Origin: Eretmocerus hayati
Lineage: Eukaryota; Arthropoda; Insecta; Hymenoptera; Aphelinidae
Direction of reading: 5' to 3'
Length of the DNA: 64,000 nucleotides
Assembly: GCA_029851415.1 (NCBI GenBank)
Contig: CM056741.1
Coordinates: 178,047,021-178,111,020, forward strand
In this document: positions 57,201 to 64,000 of the stretch, piece after piece
How positions within the stretch are numbered: position 1 is the stretch's first letter
How the letters are laid out: every line of letters begins with the position of its first letter
Notes under the pieces: generated by a model
What the model was told of the DNA's origin: nothing
Databases searched by the model: none
Seen by the model: the letters and a program-made list of their open reading frames with translations, nothing else
Translations under genes and position numbers: made by a program

Positions 57201-59612
57201 CCCTTAAAATCGATCGCAAAAATCGAGGAATCGCCATAGAAACTTCTCACCGCGTAAAAATTTTTTTGTTCATATGAAGTTTTTCTGAACTTGATGTTCA
57301 GAAAAAGTTTATATGAACAAAAAAAATGAGACTATATCCCGCACTTGGCTCGTGAACTTTTTCTAAAGTTTAACAAACTTCTCCTGAACTTTGGCAAACT
57401 TTCCATTATGTTCAAAAGAAGATGCGACAACTTCAGAGATTGCTCATTTTTTTTGCGTAAATGACGCGAAATTAGGCCTTGCATCGTGTATATGGCGCAT
57501 TCCTAGACGAAAATGTCCGATGCGGTGCACTAGCCGACCCCAAAACTCGGGTTCGTGATCCTCCTCGAGCGTTTAGCGTCGACCGTCTCGTCTCCACGGC
57601 TCCTCCCGCAGCGAATCCCATCCCGTTCAGTCAAACTCAACAAAAAAAATTTACCACTAAGGATCGTGCTAGGTATGATCGAAAAGTAGCACTGTTTGGA
57701 CATAAGCTGCCCGGGGTGCTCAAGACGAACAGAAAATTGAGGTTACGCAGGCTCTGCCGCTATTTACGAGAAAGTTTTGCACAGAAATACTCATCTGAAT
57801 GGAAGCAGCTGAAGCCACGTTACCTCCCTGCCCACGCTTGGATTCTTTCTCTCCATCCGCAAGCTTATCAGCTTCGTGCAAAAAATTTCACATATAGAAA
57901 AAAGCCCCAGATGCCCGCACGAGCCGCTGTTGAACAGGTTACGGTCTGACAATGTTGTTGGTGCCCAACAGAAAAATCGATATCATCATTGGTCGTTGCC
58001 AACCAGCAACATTGTCAGATCGTAACCTGTTCAACAGCCGCTCGTGCGGGCATCTGAGGCTTTTTTCTATATGTGAAATTTTTTGCACGAAGCTGATGAG
58101 CTTGCGGATGAAGAGAAAAAATCCAAGCGTGGGCAGGGAGGTAACGTGGCTCCAGCTGCTTCCATTCAGATGAGTATTTCTGTGCGAAACTTTCTCGTAA
58201 ATAGCGGCAGAGCCTGCGTAACCTCAATTTTCTGTTCGTCTTGAGCACCCTGGGCAGCTTATGTCCAAACAGTGCTACTTTTCGATCATACCTAGCACGA
58301 TCCTTAGTGGTAAATTTTTTTTGTTGAGTTCGACTGAACGGGATGGGATTCGCTGCGGGAGGAGCCGTGGAGACGAGACGGTCGACGCTAAACGCTCGAG
58401 GAAGATCACGAACCCGAGTTTTGGGGTCGGCTAGTGCACCGCATCGGGCATTTTCGTCTAGGAATGCGCCATATACACGATGCAAGGCCTAATTTCGCGT
58501 CATTTACGCAAAAAAATGAGCAATCTCTGAAGTTGTCGCATCTTCTTTTGAACATGATGGAAAGTTTGCCAAAGTTCAGGAGAAGTTTGTTAAACTTCAG
58601 AAAAAGTTCACGAACCAAGTGCGGGATAGTCTCATTTTTTTGTTTATATAAACTTTCTCTGAACATCAAGTTCAGAAAAACTTCATATGAACAAAAAAAT
58701 TTTTACGCGGGATCCACGTAGATTCCATCTAATCCCATCATATTCCTATAAATGAATATGCAGCACTCAGAGTTCCAATTCTGGGCCTTTTCACGCAATG
58801 AGATTTGATTGTTTGACATGTTTCCTCTCAATTTTGTCCGCGACAAAGCGACCTAAAATGAATTTAGGATACTCTGTCAGCAATTTGAATAAATGTCTCG
58901 TTTTTAGTGGAAATCCCATAACAAGATTGAGGCACATATCTCGGGGACTAAACTAAGCATTCTGACCATGATACCTGTGAAAAAACAGATGACTTGACGG
59001 ATCGACCCGAAACTTTATTACTAATCGTATCTTTATAGAATACGTGTGAGTTCATTTGAGTAACGTGATTCGAAGTTCGCTCGTCGAAATGCAAGGCCAT
59101 AACAAGTTCCATGTAAGTCACGCGATAATACCTATATATATTCTATATATATATTCATCAATATAAATCATTTGATCGACAAATTTGTGACGATCTGTAT
59201 TTCGACATCTAGGATCCAACCGTTTCTAAATTTCTACTTTGCGAATTCTCAGCTCACCAAGTATTGTTTCACATTCGTGAACGACTTATGTTATGAAGAG
59301 AGAGAAAATATGATAAAAAAGATTTTCGTTCGAGTTGTGCCAAATAATGATTTCATAAAGAAGATTAAGGCTTGGTTGATTTTTAATGACCAATACTATG
59401 ATGATTTAGAAACGGTTGAACTTGGTGAAGACCACAGTTGACCATTCAATATGATGCCAATGAAAGAAAGTTCTACGGGTGCACTTACTTTTGCAACTCT
59501 CTACGCACGAATGGTGTGTATCACTTGCATCATCTGCATATATAAATGGTGAACATATCATGGCAAAAATCAATATGATTAGAATGGCTCTGCCGATGAT
59601 TTGCTCCATCAT
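54231..59612 (-). CDS. Candidate small secreted peptide with three C-x3-C motifs (three exons)
   Basis: Exon 1 (59612-59489) starts with two ATGs and encodes a clear signal peptide (hydrophobic residues 10-25, likely cut after IYA), then DDASDTHHSCVESCK and a GTAAGT donor. Exon 2 (55255-55223, only 33 nt) has a TTACAG acceptor and GTGAGT donor and encodes SIEECEESCN. Its last 16 bases and donor closely match the end of exon 1, as if by exon duplication. Exon 3 (54313-54231) follows a TTTTCAG acceptor, encodes a segment containing SWCLDECNPL and ends at TGA. All junctions are phase 1. Each exon contributes one C-x3-C with an acidic residue inside. The total is about 79 residues, about 53 after cleavage. 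Paired C-x3-C motifs occur in cysteine-stabilised helical hairpin peptides, but I claim no activity. Exon 3 is the weakest part: its other frame is also open, and introns of 4.2 and 0.9 kb could hide more microexons. Confidence 0.48.
54520..54665. repeat. Small hairpin repeat with 42-bp palindromic core
   Basis: The core 54591-54632 folds on itself (TTTTAGGCACTGGAGGACA with its complement), and flanking ATGCCGCGTTCA and TACCGCGTTCAGTA pieces extend it. It resembles 2224-2430. It lies in the second intron of the candidate peptide gene. Confidence 0.55.
54922..55020. repeat. 49-bp tandem duplication
   Basis: Two adjacent copies, the second starting at 54971, differ by one or two bases. Because 49 is not a multiple of three, the duplication shifts any reading frame through it. 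Confidence 0.9.
55256..57249. other. Intron of the candidate peptide gene
   Basis: Contains a short palindrome at 56148-56180 (ATTCGTGTAGAG and complement). No further exon with matching phase and a C-x3-C motif was found, although an IICSRACNPD stretch on the minus strand near 57120 is out of phase. Confidence 0.3.
57476..57949 (+). CDS. Arm-encoded basic protein frame, left copy
   Basis: Open from after a TAG at 57473-57475, with no ATG near the beginning, so it is a captured exon or starts elsewhere. The run TTTTTTTTGCGTAAATGACGCGAAATTAG just before it would serve as a splice acceptor. The protein has a Pro/Ala-rich start with DRLVSTAPPAANPIPF, a very basic middle (TNRKLRLRRLCRYLRESF) and a C-terminal half with PRYLPAHAWILSLHPQAYQL, ending before TGA. 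I recognise no family. The look is of a nucleic-acid-binding segment of a transposon or captured host protein. Confidence 0.5.
   Translation, partial: ALHRVYGAFLDENVRCGALADPKTRVRDPPRAFSVDRLVSTAPPAANPIPFSQTQQKKFTTKDRARYDRKVALFGHKLPGVLKTNRKLRLRRLCRYLRESFAQKYSSEWKQLKPRYLPAHAWILSLHPQAYQLRAKNFTYRKKPQMPARAAVEQVTV
58015..58488 (-). CDS. Arm-encoded basic protein frame, right copy
   Basis: Inverted copy of 57476-57949, also uninterrupted. I count about 13 differences over about 470 bases, of which about 8 change the residue (for example Val to Ala, Pro to Leu, Gly to Arg, Lys to Glu, Tyr to His). That ratio gives no sign of strong purifying selection since the arms separated. The intact frames may only reflect recent origin or conversion between arms. 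Confidence 0.5.
   Translation of the reverse strand, partial: ALHRVYGAFLDENARCGALADPKTRVRDLPRAFSVDRLVSTAPPAANPIPFSRTQQKKFTTKDRARYDRKVALFGHKLPRVLKTNRKLRLRRLCRYLRESFAQKYSSEWKQLEPRYLPAHAWIFSLHPQAHQLRAKNFTYRKKPQMPARAAVEQVTI
58711..59488. other. Intron sequence next to exon 1 of the peptide gene
   Basis: AT-rich with a TATATA run near 59135-59160. A plus-strand 89-codon frame (59172-59441) reads like protein in its second half (KKIFVRVVPNNDFIKKIKAW) but has no partner exon or motif. Confidence 0.35.
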
Positions 59613-60172
59613 TTTAGAACAGCTGATGGAAATGAATGTTCTTCTCAGAAGTCAGATCTTGGACTGATTCCAAATGATGGACACTATTCGGAACAAGCGA
59701 TATCTGCGGAATAATTGACGTCAATGTTAATGAAGCACTGGATAATTCTCGAATCTCTTCGATCATGAGTCATAATTTCGTTCAATTCGTCACATCCAAT
59801 TGCAAGATTTTATAATGTTGATAAAAGTGACTGACATGTAATTCATGTTATCCAATGAGTCTCAAATATATTCACAAACGTCCTCAAATTGATATGATTC
59901 TGGGTCACCAAATCGATAGATTTAGTCGAAAGAAACATATTAGGTGACCTAATTTCCGATGGGACTGTGTTCAAAAAATATATTTGTGTATCAAGAAACA
60001 AAATTTGACCAATTTTACTCTAAAAAGACCATGATACAAATTTGGCTAGGGGCTGAGAGCTGCCAAATCACTATTCTCCCAGAAATGTGATTCTCTAGAG
60101 CTTGGAGAGAGCGAAAAGTTGATCAGGGGAATGGTAAAAGAGAAAGCTTATTTCTGGTATAAACAGTGGGTA

Positions 60173-60216
<44 letters not shown>

Positions 60217-60719
60217 GTATACACGCACACACGGACAAAGGGGCGCATAAAATGAGTTTCAAACAGATTCGAAAGGCTACGAGGAGGGAAAGTGTTCCCT
60301 ACAATCGATAGATTTTGGTGGAGGAAGGAAATGGTCTAAGCCTTGTTTAGATTAACGGGATTTCGTTGAGGAAAATATTGGATTTAGTGAAAAATTTGAT
60401 CAAATTTTTGTTGTGGTGAAAACAAAGCCCTCTTTTTAGAGCAAACAAAATAGGTTTCCAAGTAGTTGCCCAGTAAAATTAATCGTCTTTAGAATTTCTT
60501 AGTAACTTGATGAGAATTGAACCCGAAAATTGATCAGTATTCGTGCAAAATCTCGAGTTGATCATCCGTTTTGTTTCTGAGCCCTAGCTATAAAAAAAGA
60601 CCAAAAGTGTTTTTGGTCACATTTGATATCACAATTGATCCAGATTAGAAGTGATGAACATGCGGGAGAAAGGAGTTGAAATAGTGAATCTTTTGTCCAA
60701 GCCCGCTCACTATTAACAG
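59613..60719. other. Upstream region of the candidate peptide gene
   Basis: No TATA box is obvious within 100 bases upstream of the exon-1 ATG. A CA microsatellite occupies 60180-60211. A CCTACAATCGATAGAT block at about 60297 also occurs at about 1091, next to another CA/TA-rich run, which suggests a shared dispersed repeat. Confidence 0.4.
60180..60211. repeat. CA dinucleotide microsatellite
   Basis: About 16 uninterrupted CA units followed by imperfect CACGCACACACGG. Confidence 0.95.
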
Positions 60720-62235
60720 CGCTAGTTTTGCAGGGACAGACATCGAAACATTGGAATTGTGAACCGGCTGCCATGAAATAGTATTTTTCGATCGACTGGG
60801 CGTCGCGATGGGTCGGAGAGCCGAAAAAATGAAAGATGTGTAAGCATAGGGTTTTCTTGGTTGCATATGTTTTGGAGTGTTTTCGCGGTTATTTTCCCAT
60901 GAGAATAAAAAAAATCTGTAGAAGGAATTCGGGAAAGGCGATTTTTCTGAATTTTGTCTCTTTTCATGGTGGAGTAATCGAGTTCAGTTCCCGTTTGTAT
61001 TTGTTCCTCATACTCCAATCAACTCCAAAAAATTGGAGTATATTCAATCTGTGTAGTATGGTTCCATAATTCGGACCTGGTGGAATTGTGTGGGTGAACT
61101 TCCATTTCGAAGCAGACGAAGGTTCTCTATACTCACAAATTTATTTAAATATCGCATAGAATTCTTAAAAATTGTTTGTTCAAGTCAGAATGGCACATCC
61201 CATGCATGAATACACTTTTAGCTATTACCAAGAGTAGATTTTTATCAAAAATGCAGACGAAAAAAATTTTGTACGACCGACAGAGTAACGGATTGATACT
61301 GGTAATTTTGAGAAATGTCACAGTGAATCTGTACCTCCTGCTCAGAGTTACGTGGAAGTTCTAGCAACTTTCAATTTGACATGAAAGATTGTTCCGACAC
61401 GAGTCTTGAAGCTGAATATGTAAGCTGTATGAGAGATTCGCGAAACAGCTCGTTCAAATCGGGGATTTCTCTTATCCCTTTATAATAACAAAATTCCTTA
61501 TTTCAAGGCTGTATGAAGCTTGATAACCCCTTCATGAATCTTTCATGAAATTCACACCATAATGCTTAACATCAAGATAATCGAACACGAGTTCTAAAGG
61601 TACAGAAAACAAGCATCACGGCTCCGATAAGTCTTGGCAGAAGTACAAACACCGTGTGACTCTCGCTGTGTATTCAGGAAAATTATTCCGTTCTGTATGC
61701 GAATCCAACGAGTCACATGTTTGATTCATGTGTAATGATCCATCCAGAATGAGCAAACATTGTGTAAATCGATTGAAAATGAAGATCTACAGGAATTATG
61801 ATACATGCAAGTTTGTTTGTGCTCCTCCAAAATTGAATTTGATCCATCCAATTCCACTGAATTCTAATTCTGGCATCATATGTATTCTGTGAGACGAGGA
61901 CTCTCTGCGTCAATTAAGTATATATTAACAATTTTTTGAAGTTAATAGAATTCTGAGTAATAGACATCAAACGACGATAGGACTCAATTTCGAAGAACAA
62001 TCCGATAAAATTCAGAAATATTGATTTTTTCCGAAATCCCTCTACAGATTTTTTTGATTCTAGTTGGAAAATCACCACGAGGATACCCCGGAAAATATCC
62101 GACAAGAAAATCCCATAATGACGCACCTTTCACTTTTTCGGCTTTCCGACCCACCGTGGCATATTGAAGAAAAAATGGTGGCGTGAAGAAAAACGACTGC
62201 ACAGTCGATCGAAATACAATTTCCACGGAAATTTT
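60720..62235. mobile_element. Element with about 310-bp inverted arms
   Basis: Left arm about 60720-61035 and right arm about 61920-62235 match when inverted: TTTCGATCGACTGKGC, GGGTCGGARAGCCGAAAAA, AAAAAAATCTGTAGARGGA and a TTTCTGAATTTT block occur in the same order in both. The arms are clearly diverged, at perhaps 70-75 percent. The 890-bp centre shows no transposase. Exact ends and target duplication are not resolved. Confidence 0.65.
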
Positions 62236-63495
62236 TGTCTGGTTCGAGCGGGTTTTGATCAGGGAAGGACATAAGCCCATGTTAGCTTGCTTTTGAATTA
62301 GCAACTTTCCAATGACACAAGACGGTCTAATTCATCCAAATTATTATTTCGTTAAAATTGATGTTACTGAAAAAAGGTGGTTGAGTAGCCATTGACTCAC
62401 GTAGTTGCTGGGACAACTACTTCAAGAGTCATGACCAAGAATCAATTCTATTGGTTTCATTGAACAGCTACTGATGGCCTAAATGACGAGTATTACAAAG
62501 ATACTCAAGTCATAGATAAATTGAAAACTTTCACTGCATCCGTGGAATGCAATCGACAGGTCTGGGATATTGAGGAAATGTATTATAGCTTCTCACCTGC
62601 ACCCTCTACAGACTTCTCTCTTGTCTTCTTCTTTCCAACTCTACGCACGATTGTACTGGCCAGTACACTGATCTCTCACCTCTCAATATTTTTCAATATT
62701 GAATGTATCATACGAGAAAATTAATAATTGGTGTTGGGATGCTAATTGATCTATCTCTTCCTCTTTATTAACCTTGCACGATTATTCTCAATAACTATCT
62801 CTTTAACTGTTTCCTCTTCTGATTATTTTTCAGAGAAATTCTTCACGGTGGGCATAAGGTTCGAGCATCAAAATATCTCATCTCACCAATTTCAAACTCC
62901 TAATTTATCAATCACCACTTCCTCTCCACTTGCTCTCTCTTTTTCTATCAGAATTTCCAATTTTAATGAATAACATAGTATCTAATCTTTTGACTTTTAT
63001 CCTATTCATTTTTCATCAACTGTACTCAAATATCTATATTGCATCATGCCTGTACTTTTTGTAAATCAACCGAGTCGCAGAAAATTCAATAAATTCAATA
63101 AATTGAAAGTACATATGAACGAAAGAATTCGCTTCGTTGCAAATTTGCTGTTGGCATTGTGAATGATCACACTCACGTGCTTTGAAACGATTGAAAACAA
63201 GTTTATGAACAAAATTAGTCATTTTGAGACTTTTATTTGCTTCAAAAATTCCAATCGCAATTCTACTTACCTTGAACATTGTCTCAATTAAAATGAGATT
63301 CATGTATTCAAATATTCCATCAAACTCAACTATGATTCCCCTCACCGGTGGAAATCAAAATTGAAAGAATCATTAAATTATTCCGACTAGGTCATACGAA
63401 CTTTATCGGAATAGAGATTCTACCGTATTGAGCTCTACACATGATTCCAATTCCGATCCCTTCTCCTCTGCACCAAGATTGTATCCTGCATCGTC
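62236..63495. other. Intergenic stretch, CT-rich
   Basis: Pyrimidine-rich on the plus strand over about 62600-62960. A minus-strand 103-codon frame (63345-63034) has a good GTAAGT donor inside it at about 63266 but no convincing acceptor. No gene is called. Confidence 0.35.
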
Positions 63496-63718
63496 ATGCA
63501 ATGGTTGTTCTCTATCATCTTATCTCTCACCAACTACTCTCAATCTTTCACGATCACTCACGTAAGTACAATAATACTCTCTTATCTCTACTTTTTTTCT
63601 TTGAAAGCACTTGATTTGGATCCATTTCTTAGCCTATCTCAATGAATACTCATCATCAAATCCTGCAACGTATCTCAAACGTTTGTACACGATTAATGGA
63701 AATCCTCCAAATTTTTAA
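63496..63718 (+). CDS. Tentative two-exon short secreted protein
   Basis: ATG at 63496 opens a 22-codon hydrophobic start (MQWLFSIILSLTNYSQSF) that ends exactly at a consensus GTAAGT donor (63562). A pyrimidine-rich acceptor CTTTTTTTCTTTGAAAG lies 46 bases later, and the downstream exon (63608-63718) continues in phase 0 for 36 codons to TAA, containing YLKRLYTINGNPPNF. Against it: the intron is unusually short, the total is only 58 residues, and such signals arise easily in pyrimidine-rich DNA. Confidence 0.2.
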
Positions 63719-64000
63719 TACAATCGAATGTTGATCTTCAAAGGCAAACCTGGCTCTATATTCAATTCATGTAAATGTACTCGGACAGTTACTGTTTTAC
63801 TGTTTTCACGAAGCAAGGCTTCAACGTTCTCACACTTATAAGAGTAACTTCAATGTAGTTTTTCCCAAAATTGATCATTAGGGAAGGGTGTAAATTGCTT
63901 GTTTTCTTGAATATATTCACTGGATTGCGAGGAACAGGAAATTGGAAGATTTCCTAGTAATTATTTCCATCTATAATATTCCTCCTGCTCGGTTCTCGAA

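Larger units (their letters stand above)
57250..58710. mobile_element. 1.46-kb foldback element with mirror-image reading frames
   Basis: Starts CCGCGTAAAAATTTTTTTG and ends with its complement. The two arms of about 700 bp pair at about 97 percent by eye around a 60-bp loop (about 57955-58010). Each end additionally contains its own hairpin of about 65 bp (GTTCATATGAAGTTTTTCTG...CAGAAAAAGTTTATATGAAC), so the element can form three hairpins. Each arm carries the same 156-codon frame. No target duplication is evident. It sits in the first intron of the candidate peptide gene. Confidence 0.9.

Noticed and set aside
59172..59441. 89-codon plus-strand frame next to exon 1 of the peptide gene
   Set aside because: Second half is protein-like, but there is no motif, no start context and no splice partner.
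63034..63345. Sm/LSm-like core on the minus strand (RGIIVEFDGIFEYMNLILIE)
   Set aside because: Resembles the Sm1 pattern, but has extra residues between the Asp and the Met-Asn, no Sm2 motif and no credible splice acceptor.

Overview
This is an arthropod, most likely insect, nuclear window: AT-rich, gene-poor, with spliced gene fragments bounded by GT/AG sites and a heavy load of transposon remnants (hAT, Transib-like, TTAA-target, R1-type LINE, Ty3/gypsy-like, a tRNA-headed SINE, and an element carrying a KRBA2-type integrase). A three-copy CCTAA tract near base 390 fits an insect. I cannot name the order. Nothing bacterial (operons, ribosome binding sites, CRISPR) is present.

Layout. 1-11.5 kb is intergenic, with a strictly 10-bp-phased minisatellite (2551-2920), a hAT-type MITE with a perfect 8-bp target duplication (6225-7199), a SINE with an 11-bp duplication (8045-8258) and older repeat debris. 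11.5-18.5 kb is a transposon cluster: a 2.3-kb element with 201-bp terminal inverted repeats and a broken integrase, a foldback element, a GC-rich retroelement-like block split by a 263-bp MITE, and two abutting TTAA-flanked elements. 18.5-34 kb holds further foldback copies, small hairpin elements, a Transib-type MITE and a decayed tandem-repeat coding region (23.4-24.7 kb). 34.4-36.1 kb is a giant hairpin whose arms contain about 130-bp tandem units and a nested insertion.

The best gene evidence is on the minus strand. At 40.37-38.88 kb four exons join in one frame (42, 108, 150 and 201 nt) and encode the C-terminal part of a Gly/Asn-rich protein with a stop. At 59.61-54.23 kb a signal-peptide exon, a 33-nt microexon and a terminal exon, all in phase 1, would encode a small secreted peptide with three C-x3-C motifs. 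Its large first intron contains a 1.46-kb foldback element whose two arms carry the same 156-codon reading frame facing each other. The 40-54 kb interval holds Ty3/gypsy-like gag remnants (47.4-50.1 kb) interrupted by a foldback copy, a TTAA element and the 3' end of an R1-type LINE. The last 4 kb holds another large inverted repeat and a very tentative two-exon short gene.

The striking theme is the density of long inverted repeats, about fifteen in 64 kb. In the foldback family the two arms of each copy match each other far better than they match other copies, which suggests repeated homogenisation inside each palindrome. If transcribed, these loci would be obvious hairpin or small-RNA precursors. 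All coordinates and alignments were made by eye.
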